A DNA stretch of 64,000 nt from contig NC_060251.1 in NCBI RefSeq assembly GCF_921293095.1, positions 92,490,566 through 92,554,565 of the forward strand. Reading direction: 5' to 3'. Both the position numbers and the translations under genes were made by a program. The notes under the pieces are model-generated. The model saw only the letters and a list, made by a program, of their open reading frames with translations. It did no database searches and had not been told where the DNA came from. Every line of letters starts with the position of its first letter. Positions within the stretch are counted from its first letter, which is position 1. This DNA comes from Ischnura elegans (taxonomy: Eukaryota; Arthropoda; Insecta; Odonata; Coenagrionidae). This document shows positions 37,641 through 48,355 of the stretch, in pieces.

Positions 37641-37961
37641 TTACAGCATTTTAATGTAAAGAAAACGTAACATTTTTATAATCGATGTTGAATTATTTTT
37701 AACAATTTTACGCAAACATTTACTTTCGCTATCAATTGCGTTGGCAATGTGAGGTGTTAGTGTGGTGAAGTATCGTTTCATCTTTGTTTGATATATTTTT
37801 TCCCATTGTACCCCTCTCTTCGTAATCCGGCTTTCCAATTTCCTGAGGAAGCTGCCGACTGGTTTTGCGGATGAAAATGTATTTCCGTCAAATCCATCAT
37901 AGCGTATACGTTTCCCTTGACTCCATTGACCATTTATCCTCTGGACACATGCCCTTCCCAC
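37641..37961 (-). other. Unrecognised 106-codon open frame
   Basis: The translation, starting MGRACVQRINGQWSQGKRI, is basic and has a fairly protein-like composition, but I recognise no family. No flanking splice signals argue for an exon. A transposon remnant is possible. Confidence 0.2.
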
Positions 37962-38161
37962 AACATTATCATTTAATTAGCGGGTGAAAGACAAATGGCA
38001 AACAGTGATTGGCCGAAATGTCAGTATCCTAGGAAGCAGGGAAATAAATGGTGAATAGCCGTTGTTGGGAGTGGTCTAACCTTTCGTAATGACCCCTAAG
38101 GCGTCTGGAAAACCGTCACGAAACAATGATGAATGCCTCTCGGGTTTCCAGCCGGGTCAGG

Positions 38162-38434
38162 CAGTGGCCTAACCAGAAATTTTGTTAGGGGGGGGTCCAA
38201 AACCAGGGGGAAAATTGTTGAAAAATAGTGTACTAATGTAAGTAGAGGGTTTTAAGCTAATTTTAACACTTTTCATTATCGAAAAAACTTCATTTTTCAA
38301 AGAAATCTGTTGTAAATTTATGATTTTTCAATATTTGGTTTTATTTTGTGATGTAAAAAAAGTGTCCTTTAATATATTTCTTGGGGGGGTCCCGAGCCCC
38401 CCCCCCCCCCCCCCCCCCCCCCGCTAGGCCAGTG
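38162..38434. mobile_element. hAT-like MITE with long poly-C end
   Basis: It begins CAGTGGCCTAACCAGAAATT, with a G run inside, and ends in a >25-nt C run then GCTAGGCCAGTG. The flanks are GGGTCAGG (38154-38161) and GGGTCAGA (38435-38442), 8-bp duplications with one mismatch. The interior matches 25252 and, inverted, 44951-45212. Confidence 0.85.
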
Positions 38435-38454
38435 GGGTCAGAGTCTGCATGGAG

Positions 38455-38551
38455 TATGCCGACGTTTCGTTGAAAGACTTTCCCAACATCCTCAGGTCTA
38501 ATGAAGATACGCTGAGTCACTGAATTTTATCACATTCAGTGACTCAGCGTA
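38455..38551 (-). repeat. Hammerhead-like motif plus perfect 18-bp hairpin
   Basis: On the minus strand 38496-38455 reads CCTGAGGATGTTGGG, a short loop, then TTTCAACGAAACGTCGGC. This is CTGAnGA, a GTTG/CAAC stem, GAAA and CGTC in hammerhead order, but with one extra base after the CTGAnGA box. Beside it, TACGCTGAGTCACTGAAT (38508-38525) is repeated inverted at 38534-38551 around an 8-nt loop. The unit lies just downstream, on the same strand, of the Penelope-like ORF remnant at 38891-39623. It could be part of that element's terminal repeat. Confidence 0.5.
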
Positions 38552-38562
38552 GGCTTGTTGTA

Positions 38563-38720
38563 GCTGTACCGGTAAACCAAGTTTACCCTAACCAGCCAGT
38601 TTACAATAAATTATTTATTTTGCGCAATTGCACGTGATATGGGTGTAGTGTTGTGTTTGTGTGAGCAGAAACTTAAAGCTAATAATTGTTTTGAACATTA
38701 TAAAGAGGATTTTTTAACTA
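38563..38720. repeat. Dispersed repeat (copies at 40653-40790 and, inverted, 49625-49690)
   Basis: The shared core is AGCTGTACCGGT.A.CCAA, then AACCAGCCAGTTTACAA, then (further right) a GTGTTTGTGT and GAAA.TTAAA.CTAAT stretch. The copies differ in length. The 38563 copy directly follows the hairpin and hammerhead-like unit, so it may belong to the same element. Confidence 0.6.
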
Positions 38721-38890
38721 TCTCTCTCTCTCTCTTTCTTTTTTTACTTTTGCTTCTCTTTTTAATTGTTATTATTTATATTTGATTATATAGATATTTT
38801 TTAAACATTTTTTCAGCATTTACTAGTAGAAAAGTCTTTGATGAGGTGTATGCGGTTGGAATTGCCTACCGTCCTCTTTCACGTATGTGG

Positions 38891-39623
38891 TCATTGATTG
38901 GTTTGGGATTTTTCTTCCTTTCTCGTCCTATTTATTAGCTGCAGTCCTCGATCTCTATTGATGTCATCTGGGCGAAGACAGATCTCTACGGCTTCTTTAG
39001 CAATGCGGTCCCAATAACCTCTAGTCTTACCGAGTTGGGTAGTTTCTAACGTAACGAAACAAAATCTATCAACTCTAACGTAACTCACTTCCCGATATCT
39101 TCACTGCTGTTTCCGTTGTCAAATGATATAAAATAATCCAATAATGCAATTTTATGTAATTAAGTGAAATATGCTTGTATTCCGTACGTATTACCCTTTT
39201 GTAGATCTTCATGAACTCTCATATGCGACTCGATATGAACGACTCGATACGCGAACATCATTTTCAAAAAGTTAAATCTACTGTACACTTTGGTTAGAGA
39301 TGTTTTGTTGGCACTAGATGGAAACCTAAGGATTAATTTTGTTAATCTGGTTTTAATACCTATCATGCCTAATTATTTTTCTCGTCGTAATTCATCCTTG
39401 GTGTTAATTGAAGCGCTTCATGGTATTTTAACTTTTCATAATTCGGATAAAAAATCGTCTTAGAAACTCGCAATTTTTCTAAATCGGACAGGAATGATAA
39501 AGTAATTGAGATATTTTGCCGGACGGATGGGTGTAGAAATTTATGAATTCGTTTTTTCCCCAAACAAGAAAGGGATTTAATAAATGCTGGATGGAACTCA
39601 CAGTCATCAATTTTTGTTAACAT
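38891..39623 (-). pseudogene. Penelope-like element C-terminal ORF remnant, broken
   Basis: Three minus-strand frames (39623-39369, 39366-39160 and 39088-38891) follow each other with stops and frame changes. The last reads YWDRIAKEAVEICLRPDDIN, then RDRGLQL. This fits the segment after the GIY-YIG endonuclease of Penelope-like retroelements, where I recall an '(I/L).REA(I/V)EI' helix followed by 'N(R/K)(D/E).G..L'. The two upstream frames have no clear motif, although the position fits a degraded connector or RT. Only the C-terminal match is persuasive. Confidence 0.5.
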
Positions 39624-40652
39624 TCTGAGGTTAATTTTCTGTGCCTCTCTGGGTCTTTCCGACCAGTGGTAATACCTAGGCTTCCTCGTGGTAATTTTTC
39701 TTAAATTCTCTCTGGCTCCCCAAGAGTTCCTTTTTATTCTCGTGGGGTTTTTCCTTTATTTTTTTCCACTTTAGTTGCGTTTCCCTTGTAGTTTAGACAA
39801 CTCAGTAGGTTCCCTTACCACTATAGTCTTTTTTGGCATAGGGTAACCTTCCAGTGCCACGTATTTCACATTTTCTTTTTCAGATATCTCCAACGCTATC
39901 TATTTTTTTAAATTACGGATGGTGTCATAACATCCCCCGCCATAAGCCTTTTGGAAGGATATGCGGGATAATAGAGTTGGATGAAAGCTGCAAAATTACA
40001 TGCAACCCTGTTTTAAGCTATTTCTAGATCAATTTATCGCACGTCTAGATGGCATGATTTGTTCATGGATTCCGTTTCGGGTTTCTGGGCCCAGAATTAA
40101 TTCGGCCCGCATGCAGCCGATACGATTTCGCTTTAACGGATCCCCTTTCCCTCTCCGGTCCGCGAATGAATGAAAGGGGCGGCGCCTCCGTCATATCATG
40201 TTCTGCCTCCGCTTCTCTGCTCTGCAAAGGTCGAAATTCAAGCGTGCGGCTCACGTAACTCCGACTAAGCAAACTTCCTCTCTCCTTCCGGCCGCCTCAG
40301 ATTAAATTCGCGGGGCGAGTCAATTTTGTAGATGGGATGGAAGGAGGTTTCAGGGCTTATCGGTGCGGTAAAGCTCTCCCTCCTCTGCTGGAATCTCATC
40401 CTCAGCTCTGTGGGCCATAATAATGGTCGTACTTTAAGGGGTAAACTAACCCCTTTTAGACCTCTTACGGCTGCAATGAACGTTATAGTCGTATTGATGT
40501 GGTATGGTATTTGAACTGGCAGAATAGGTCATTCGCGCCAGGAGGGAAGGGTAGGGAAGGAAAGGTGGAGAGCAATCCTGCCTCGGAATCAGCCTTCTAA
40601 TAGCAATGAAGAGGAAACATCCACTATATGTCAGCGCTGAAGACGCGTATAC

Positions 40653-40790
40653 TGAGCTGTACCGGTGAGCCAAAATCACCACAACCAGCCAGTTTACAAA
40701 AGTATTGAAAATTGGCGCATGTCTACCGTGTCTGTGTTATGTGTTGTTTGTGTAAAAGGAAAATTAAAACTAATGGGTGAAACTAATGGA
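40653..40790. repeat. Second copy of the 38563 repeat
   Basis: It opens GAGCTGTACCGGTGAGCCAA and continues ACAACCAGCCAGTTTACAAA, collinear with 38563-38720 through TTGTTTGTGT and AAAACTAAT. Confidence 0.6.
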
Positions 40791-40894
40791 AGAATCCGTT
40801 TCGGAAATTTATTTTATTTTCTTTATGGCATTTTTAATATTATATTTTTTCATTTTTTTATTGTACAATAGAAACTATTGTAACCATGCCACTA

Positions 40895-41200
40895 TTTTTG
40901 TGCTTCCACAGTTTATTTAACGACCGGTTTCGGCTGTCAGGCTATCTTCAGGTACTCGTACATTGAAAAACAATTCGAGATGGCAGGTTTATAAATACTA
41001 TGGGAAGTTTCTATGGGAGGGTTGTTAGGGGATGAGGTTGGTCGAGGTCCCATAACAAGAAAAACCCTCTCCCCTCCCGTACCAACTTCCCTTAGTGTAT
41101 ATTAGCATTTCTTCTCCATGTTTTTCAATGTACCTGAGTATGGCTTAATAGCCGAAACCGGTCGTTCTTTGTTAAATAAACTACGGAAGTCACACGGCCT
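40895..41200. repeat. Large inverted repeat with hammerhead-like motifs in both arms
   Basis: Left arm TTCCACAGTTTATTTAACG onward and right arm to GTTAAATAAACTACGGAAG pair over about 75 nt plus weaker inner pairing (GGGAAGTTTCTATGGGAGGG against the 41080s). On the minus strand the left arm reads ACCTGAAGATAGCC, then GCCGAAACCGGTCG. On the plus strand the right arm reads ACCTGAGTATGGC, then GCCGAAACCGGTCG. Both end next to TTAAATAAAC. The right copy has lost one core base. Confidence 0.7.
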
Positions 41201-42224
41201 CTTCATTGCTATTACAGAGCTCCCTCACCTTGTTACAGCTTCCAATTTCGATTTAATCAGTCTTCTCTTACAATTAATGGAAAGCGCTGATGGACCTCGG
41301 CTCGACATGATGGATGGTCCTATCAGACAGACATAGTTTAGCGCTTGGAGTCCTCTCCACTCAACATTCAACCAGGGGTTGGGCAATCATCTGAAAAATC
41401 TATGCCACCGCCGGGGCTTTACCATTTTGCTGATAAGTTCATGACGTCATGAACTCATGGTGAGCGTGTCACCGTTTCTCCGCTACTCCTCTGCCTTGTT
41501 CATGGGCTGGGTATGTTTTGTTGTTGCTTATCTTATTGTGAGGGACTTAATCCATCAGTGGGAGGTTATTCTTAGCCGAGTAAGCGATCCAGAATTCCTA
41601 TGACATCACAAACTCGTGAATAGTGGGTGGCAGCTTCCTTGTTTTCTGATTTGAAACGGTTTTTTGGGGAAAAATGTTCTATTTTTCGTCGTAATTTATC
41701 TTTCCCTTCCATTTACCGAATTCTTTTAATAATATGAGGTTTAGGATCCGAATGAATGACCCCATTGATGTAAAAGCTTTGTGAGAAGGCAGCAGCGTGA
41801 GCTTCTGACCGTGCTGCTAACCTCAGTGTCTGGTATGTGCGGTGTTCTAATTAAAGATGAAGCGTGCCCACTGACCTTGGTGGTTCCGTAACCTTTTTTC
41901 CCGCAGCTCCTGTTCACCAAGAAGTATTTATAAAGGTCCTCTGAGTCTCCGTATCGAACGACTGACATGAGCACGTTTTACCCCCTCCCCCTTCCCTCTC
42001 GATTACCCCCTCACCTTGTTAGCCCTCTGCCGCCGCGTCTCATGACCTCTTTTATCTATCCCATGAGAATGGTGGTGCCGATGTCTTCCTTTGATTTTAT
42101 TTTAACGTCATATCTGTGCGACAATGAGTGGATCGTCGCGTTAGAATTTGAAGGAAAGGCTAGTGAAGATTTTGCTCTGGAGTGTAGCGCTTTACGGTGC
42201 GGAAACGTGGACGTTGAGGAATTA
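41201..42224. other. No feature recognised
   Basis: Mixed-composition sequence without exon, repeat-family or structural signal that I can support. The open frame at 41967-42245 lacks motifs. Confidence 0.4.
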
Positions 42225-42490
42225 TTAAAGTATTCTACCGATTAAATTAGGTTTCCATGGAGTACTGAAGTACCTTTTCTTCTCGTACTTCCCTCTTTAA
42301 TTCACAATAAGGCTTACTCCCTTTCCTTCTGTCTAAAAGTCCTATCCTTTTCCTTCCTCACCCTCGTTTACCTAGCATTCTTCCCTCCAACACTATTTTC
42401 AATATCTCCTCCCCGTCAAGTATTCGGTTCATCCATGTCTTTTGTCTACTCCTTATCTTATGTAGAAGCTGCTTCTCCTCACCCACCATG
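42225..42490 (-). mobile_element. LINE reverse transcriptase 3' fragment
   Basis: The minus strand reads MVGEEKQLLHKIRSRQKTWM, NRILDGEEILKIVLEGRMLG, KRG, a stop in place of R, GRKRIGLLD and YCELKREV, then a 3' UTR. This is the same family as 34385-34665, and the DNA matches 31176-31440. It is truncated at 5' and has one in-frame stop. Confidence 0.75.
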
Positions 42491-43345
42491 TTAGTTAAAC
42501 TCTAAACTGGGAGCTGGGAGTATGTCCTAGTTTGGCGTTGTTATAATAGTTTTCCGATAAATGATTCTTTTGTTTTATTCTTTTCAGGTAAGTGTTCTGA
42601 TGTCGTCAGTGTGGCACCTAGAATTTAAATCCTGATTGCATCGTGAGTATCAGCCTGTTTAGCCGCATTTTGCCCATAGTGAATTTTATAGATATATATT
42701 TAGCTGCTTATTAGCTTGAGTGCTTTTTCCCTTAAACTTGGTAGAATCCTGTAAGTATATTTTATGCGTACTTGAGCACTGTGATGAAATATTTTATCGT
42801 TGATGCGCTACGAGAACATCTTCGTGTTTTCCTCTCTTTCTCTCCGAAATGTGAGCGAAATATCGTCAGAAAAAATGAATGTCTCCGCAAACAAAATAAC
42901 GTTGGCATCGAAGATTTCACCATCTTTAGTAACTAAGGTCTTTTCACGGCAATTAAACTTGGCGTAAATTGGCTTATCGTGAATCGTATCAATGAATTAT
43001 GTATTGCTTGAATTGAAGCCTTGAGCGAGTATCAATCGTGTAATCGATTGTAGAGTACTTTTACGGAAAAATGTGTGGAATATTTTTAAGTATAAAATAT
43101 TCATCCATTTCTGTAGGAACATCAGCTTGTGGTAGCGTCGCCTGCGTCCTCCCAATGACGGCGTGGGGTTTCCCCATCCCAATCCTTGCTTGCCTATCCT
43201 TACCCTTACGTCGTCGGGCTCACATCGCGGCGGCGCGGCGCTTCCGTTCCTTTTTCTCCTTCCTCTCCATACCCCTCCCGAGAATGACTGGGCAAATAAT
43301 TTTATAGTACTTGGTTCCCGGCCCTTGTGGTTTTATCCTCTAGAG

Positions 43346-43683
43346 CAAGGGTCTTCAACCGGTGGCCCTCGGACCGTATCACGATCACCGAGAGAGATTT
43401 GGTCCTTTCTCGGTGGTCTCTCTCGGCGTATGCGGCCCGCCGGATTTCCTACGTCCCCTATAGGCTAAAAAAATATCGACATTATATCGACACACTCGTC
43501 AAAAATTAGCAATATAAAATATCGCATTGATTGATTGATATTTTTAATCAATAAAGATTATTGCACTTTTAAATTATATGTTTATTATTTTATTTATGTT
43601 AAAGTGACGTGGAGCATTGTGGCCCTCCAGACGATGTGAAATCGATTTTTGCCCTTGCATAAAAAAAAGGTTGGAGGCCCCTG
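43346..43683. mobile_element. hAT MITE with NTCTAGAN-type target site
   Basis: The termini CAAGGGTCTTCAACC and (inverted) GGTTGGAGGCCCCTG form a 15-bp TIR with mismatches. The flanks are CTCTAGAG (43338-43345) and CTCTAAAG (43684-43691). The duplication core TCTAGA is the preferred hAT target, and CAGGGGTC.CCAAC is a common hAT end. Internal GTGGCCCTCGG and GTGGCCCTCCAGACG are subterminal repeats. No transposase is present. Confidence 0.9.
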
Positions 43684-44144
43684 CTCTAAAGGTACACTCT
43701 GGGCCTCCTTCCGCTGTAGAGTACTTTCTTTGTAGAAAATCATTTCGGATATTCGGAGTCGTTGGACATAAATTGGTGTATATTTGCATAATTGGTGCAC
43801 AGAAATGCATGGAAAGATATTTTCTGAATCATTCGGGTTGGACAATTTTCGTAGGGTTGAAATACTGGTTATTAATCAGTTAATTTTCTATAAATTCATC
43901 TCAAATTTCCTGGTAGATGTCGCAATTTATTTTTTTCTGAACATCAACAGTTAAATCTTTGTGAGTTTAAAAAATGCACTTCTCAAACTATTTATAAAAA
44001 TATACTTAGTTTATTAAAAGTATACTTCATTTAATATTGTGGAAAGGAGGATGAATTTTTAGATAAATGGTATATTGTTATTCTAAAACTTATTTTTAAC
44101 GCATAGGGATGGAGTCTTGACTTGACAATTCAGCCGTTATGGTC

Positions 44145-44410
44145 CAGTGGCGGATACAGAAATAACTCAAGGGGGGGGCGCAACATATCTTGAGTTGTCT
44201 TTACTTTTATCGTAATAAAAGATGATCAAGTCAAAGGCAAAGTATATGAAAATTTTATTTAAAGTGATTATAAACATGTAAAATACAATGCCATCTTATG
44301 ATATAAAAAATTTACAATTGTGGTTTTGCAATGTTCGGCAATACGGGCGGACCCGCAAGGGGGGGGGGGGGGCGCGTGCCCCCTGCGCCCCCCATCTGTA
44401 TCCGCCACTG
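44145..44410. mobile_element. hAT-like MITE, perfect TIR and TSD
   Basis: CAGTGGCGGATACAGA at the left is matched by TCTGTATCCGCCACTG at the right, a perfect 16-bp TIR. TTATGGTC flanks both sides (44137-44144 and 44411-44418). The body is 266 bp, AT-rich in the middle, with G-rich runs next to each end. The intact termini and duplication suggest a relatively recent insertion. Confidence 0.95.
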
Positions 44411-44950
44411 TTATGGTCACAGTAAAGACAGCAGGGATGATGGTTTTGATGCAGAAATCATTACCTTCGATTTTAAAATCATAAATTGAAGCTCAAGAAA
44501 GTCAGTTTAGGTCCCTTCGTGAATCAATGTTGGTTATTTCGAGAAAGTAGTCAGCACCTACTAGTCGGCAAGATACTTAACCTCCTCTTCGTGTCTCATA
44601 TTTCGTTTGCATTTTTAATCAGGTTAAAGGAATCCATTCAGTAGGCAGTGTTGCTGCGAGCGCAGCAATTTAAAATAATCCTTTCCGTGATTCACTTCCT
44701 GTGGTCTAGTAGGAGTATTGCGTGACTGCTCTTAAGAAAATGAAATGTGAACTCCTCTTAAATGGTTTGGCAAACGCTTCAGCATTTCTTCTTCGCTGAC
44801 GTTTGGTTACCTGCTTCATCGGCTTCAGAATATGCTTCTCAGCTTATTAATGCTCCCTCTCAATGGTTTACATAGTTTTTATTTTCCTTTCAACACATGA
44901 AACGCTACTTAGAACTCTTTGCGTGATTATTCCTGAATTACCCTTACTGT

Positions 44951-45212
44951 TAGTGGCGCAGCGAGGGGGGAGGTTCGGGGGGTCCGGACTCCCCCTCCCC
45001 CCGAAATCTAAAAGCACAATTATTTTCCTTCGTAAAATAAAACAAAATACTGAAAAATGAAGAATTTACAAAAGATTTATTTGAAAAATGAAGCTTTTTC
45101 GATTATGAATAGTGTTAAAATTAGTTTAAAACCCTCTACTTACTACCTGTTTTTCAAAAGTTTCCCCCCCTGTTTTTTAACCCCCCCCCCAGAATTTCTG
45201 GCTACCCCACTG
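44951..45212. mobile_element. hAT-like MITE, inverted copy of the 38162 family
   Basis: The left end is TAGTGGCGCAGCGAGG with a first-base change from CAGTGG. The right end is CTGGCTACCCCACTG. The flanks CTTACTGT (44943-44950) and CTTACTAT (45213-45220) are an 8-bp duplication with one change. The reverse complement of the interior matches 38235-38380. Confidence 0.88.
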
Positions 45213-45246
45213 CTTACTATTACTTCATTTCTGATCAATAAGTAAG

Positions 45247-45750
45247 TCATAAATTATTGCTGTTGATGATATTTTTCACGCATTGGAAATTCTCCACGAT
45301 ATTTATCTTAAGACTTACAATTGGAGCGGTATAATATTTTTTGATAGGTGAGTATTTATGCGTAAAATTATGCCTGCCATTGTTTGCCTGAGGCGTACCT
45401 ACATGCATGACCAGATTTTTATAGATTAAATTTCTATTCCTGCTTTCAACAGCAATTAATGGTGAAGTTAGGTTTTGCATTAAGCAAAACCGATGTGTTG
45501 CCATGTCAAATGCACTGCTTACAATATATTTTATACTAATGAAACTTACGTCAAGGAATAAAAACGTCTCGAGAAGAAAAATATGAATAGGCTTGATATG
45601 CCTTGAAATGAAATGCATTGGCACTGTCCAAGTTTCAAAATTTATATCCCAGCAATGTGGCAGTGGCAATGAAACTACGTCAGGCATTAGACGATCTTTG
45701 AGGTGGGACTGCTCTATTGCGTGCGTGCACTTGCGGTGCTGTGAGTTCAT
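45247..45750 (-). other. Unrecognised 167-codon open frame
   Basis: A long minus-strand frame with a hydrophobic middle (HIFLLETFLFLDVSFISIKY) that could form one membrane-spanning segment. I recognise no family, and no coding context supports it. It is probably chance in AT-rich DNA. Confidence 0.2.
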
Positions 45751-45879
45751 TTGTTTTATTCCGTTAGCCTCATCGGGAATACATACCGAGAATGCGCGAT
45801 AGATTTGTTTTCACTCTCGCCCGCAAGCGGACGTGCGCTGCTCGTGTTTCTTTTCGCGCCGTCTGCTCCCGTTGAGTCA

Positions 45880-46060
45880 TCGGCGCGGGAACTCGGCCTT
45901 GCCTCGGTCCAATGACTTCCCTCGGCTCCTGCACTTCGCGGCCGTGCTCTCTCCTTGCTATGAAGGTGTGGTCAGTGATATTCCTCTCTCTTTGCCTTTC
46001 CCTCCTTCCATCGAAGCATGAATCACCGTCTTCCTCTCCACCGTGGGGCAAGGAGGCGAA
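45880..46060. repeat. Direct repeat paired with 47755-47915
   Basis: Shared blocks in order are CTCCTGCACTTCGCGGCCGT, CTCCTTGCTATGAAGGTGTG, GTCAGTGAT and CATCGAAGCATGAATCA with CGTCTT. The two copies bracket the large palindrome at 46193-47440, so the whole 2-kb interval may be one compound or rearranged element. Confidence 0.7.
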
Positions 46061-46276
46061 TGGCATGTGAGCATTCGGCGAGTAGGATCGAATCCATGTG
46101 TGGGCTCAAGCGGATTGGCGCGAATATTGCAATAGAGGATACTCAAGTCGGCCTCAAAATGTGTTGTCGCCCACCGTGCATTTATATCGGTGTACAAAAG
46201 TCGCCACTCACGTCGCTGATGGACAAATTGATCCGAGTTTCACGGGGAAATAAGGTATAATTAAGGGATGTCAACC

Positions 46277-46514
46277 AAGGGCGTACCTAGGATCAAAACT
46301 AGGGGGGCAAACCATGGTTGTTCAAGTTGTTGGTAAGATTTAAGCATGGAAAAGGTGAATGAAATCTACATTTTAACGAAACTGTCACAGCTCTTTATTA
46401 ATTTTTAAAATTATTTGCTTGAAAAAATATTATTTTCCTTAAAGACATTTGAGATTTTTGCTTCTGGGGGGGGGGCAGCTGCCCCCTCCTGCACCTCGCT
46501 GGGTACACCCATGG
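46277..46514. mobile_element. hAT-like MITE inside palindrome arm
   Basis: TGTCAACC flanks it on both sides (46269-46276 and 46515-46522). The ends are AAGGGCGTACCTAGG and the inverted CTGGGTACACCCATGG. A G run followed by CAGCTGCCCCC lies near the right end. There is no ORF. Confidence 0.88.
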
Positions 46515-46787
46515 TGTCAACCGAAATTTATTTTCATGATGATGTTATTTATTAAATTCATAACTCTTCAATGCTATGCCTCGCAATTACAAACATATAA
46601 TGATACAAAATATTGGAAAAATTGGATCGCATTGTATTCACCACAGCGCTGCGGACATTTTTGTGAACTGAATTAAAAGCGACCGAAGAGGAAACAGAGG
46701 TCAGCCTTCTATTGGGTGGAAATAGGCCTCTTGTATGTAATCCTCTGTGGAGGAGGCCCATAGAGGAGGCCCAATTCCATCCCATAG

Positions 46788-47168
46788 AGGGCCGTCCATT
46801 AATTACGTGAGGTGATTTTGGCGCTTTTTATGACCCCCCTTATAGAGATATCGTGCGCTTTGGCTCCACCCCCTCCCTCTTATCTCACGTGAGATTGTAC
46901 AAAATGCATATTTTCGGTGTTAATACTTTAATTTATGCTTCATTGCGTTGGATTTATTGAAAAATCCAATTTGCTTAATTATTTTTATTCAATGTTAGGT
47001 AAGACTAGTATTTAAGATTACTAAGATCGCAATTTTACAGTGTTTCTTGCGGGGAAAAAACTTACGTTGTATTTACCTGGTCCCCCCTTACTCCACGTGA
47101 GATTAGGTGAGAATCGGCTTGACCCTCCCTTCCCCCCGTAAACGCCTCACGTAATTAATGGATGTTCC
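46788..47168. mobile_element. TIR element in palindrome loop
   Basis: GGGCCGTCCATTAATTACGT followed by GAGG on the left is mirrored by CCTCACGTAATTAATGGAT and GTTCC on the right (~24-bp TIR). Internal copies of CACGTGAGATT occur near both ends. The CGTCCAT(T/A)AATTACGTGA end is shared by many arthropod non-autonomous DNA elements. Superfamily is left open because the duplication is unclear. Confidence 0.8.
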
Positions 47169-47529
47169 TTTTCTGTTGCCACTTCGGTCGCATTTTAATC
47201 GGCTTTCAAAAATGTCCGCGGCGCGGTGACGAGTGCAATTCGATCCACTTTTTTCCAGTATTTTGCAGTATGGTCTTTACAAATGCGAGGAATAGCATTG
47301 AAGAATTATGAATTTTATAAATCACATCATTATGAATGTAAATTCCGGTTGATACCCCTAATTTTACCTTATTTCCCCGTGAAAACCGGCTCAATTTGTC
47401 TGTCAGCGACGCGATTGGCGACTTTTGGAAACTCATTTAAATGCGCGTTGGTTGACAACATATAACTCCCAATCGAAGTCCTATAGTGTAAACAAATAAT
47501 ACCTCTCAATAAACCTATACGTTGTGTTT

Positions 47530-47720
47530 CTATTTCGGGTGAAAATTTTTTTCCGATTATTTTACATCGACGAACCGAATTTTTCATAAGTTTATAATTT
47601 AATTCTCCCGCCGAAGAAGTGGTCTCAGGCCATGAAATATAACAACTTTTTCTTAAGGCTTCCCTTGGAATATTCATCGTTTCGAAGGCGCGTCACAGTA
47701 ACGGCAGTCTGCATTCGCAG
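47530..47720. repeat. Second copy of the 32690-32890 dispersed repeat
   Basis: Collinear with 32690-32890 (for example CGAATTTTTCATAA and CACAGTAACGGCAG). It lies just right of the palindrome and left of the 47755-47915 direct repeat, suggesting all are parts of one unclassified transposon. Confidence 0.65.
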
Positions 47721-47754
47721 CCGATAGCCGATAAATGTTTTAGGACGCTCAAGG

Positions 47755-47915
47755 CTGGATTTCCTTTGCTCGCGGCTTCTGCACTTTGCGCGGCTGTGTG
47801 CTCCCCTTGCTGTAATGGCGTGGTCAGTGATTCCTCCCACTTCCCGCTTTTCCTTCCTTCCATTCCCTCATCGAAGCATGAATCAACGTCTTTCTCTCCC
47901 CTTAGCGTGACGCCC
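47755..47915. repeat. Direct repeat partner of 45880-46060
   Basis: Same order of blocks as the 45880 copy: GGCTTCTGCACTTTGCGCGG, CTCCCCTTGCTGTAATGGCG, TGGTCAGTGAT and CATCGAAGCATGAATCA. Confidence 0.7.
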
Positions 47916-48106
47916 ACCTGTTTAAGAGGTTCCGTTTCGGCTATGCGGTTGAAAACAATCACTTCATGCCTACCGTTCGTGCATTATTATGTACTAGCAG
48001 GCCACCTGGCGTTACTCGGGAAGGATATTACCCAGAGGAAACTTGGAATTCATGGTCACATGACAAGATGTTTAGGTGATGGAACAAAGCAGGTATGATG
48101 ATGGTA

Positions 48107-48355
48107 TACATATCGATACCTCCAATGAAAAAACGCTCAGCAACCGCCCACCGAATCAAATCCGCTCTTCTAGTGGCCCAACAATACGAATAGGCTCAGC
48201 TGGCAGTGTCATCTCCTATTCTCCAAGCTTGGAGGTGAGCGTTTATGTTCCGGACACTGCCAGCTGAGCGTATTCGTATTGTTGGGCTACTAGATAAGCG
48301 GATTCGATTCGGTGAGCGATTGTTGAGCGTTTTTGCAGTGGAGATATCGATATGT
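48107..48355. repeat. Foldback element / long hairpin, ~100-nt arms
   Basis: Left arm 48107-48210 and right arm 48253-48355 are reverse complements with about 12 mismatches. Perfect shared blocks are CCCAACAATACGAATA and CTCAGCTGGCAGTGTC. The ~42-nt loop contains its own CTCCAAGCTTGGAG palindrome. A transcript through it would fold into a long, nearly perfect double strand. No ORF spans it convincingly. Confidence 0.85.

Larger units (their letters stand above)
46193..47440. repeat. Large palindrome, ~255-bp arms, with insertions
   Basis: Left arm 46193-46690 (after removing the MITE at 46277-46514) is the inverse of 47180-47440. ACAAAAGTCGCCACTCACGT, CACGGGGAAATAAGGT, ATTCATAACTCTTCAATGCT and GCTGCGGACATTTTTG on the left have reverse-complement partners on the right. 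The loop contains a TIR element (46788-47168). The MITE duplication TGTCAACC interrupts only the left arm, so the palindrome is the older structure. Confidence 0.75.

Noticed and set aside
41967-42245. Open frame as a coding exon
   Set aside because: It runs up to the minus-strand LINE tail and shows no motif or splice boundaries.
45247-45750. 167-codon frame as a membrane protein
   Set aside because: One hydrophobic stretch alone is weak evidence in AT-rich DNA, and no homology is recognised.
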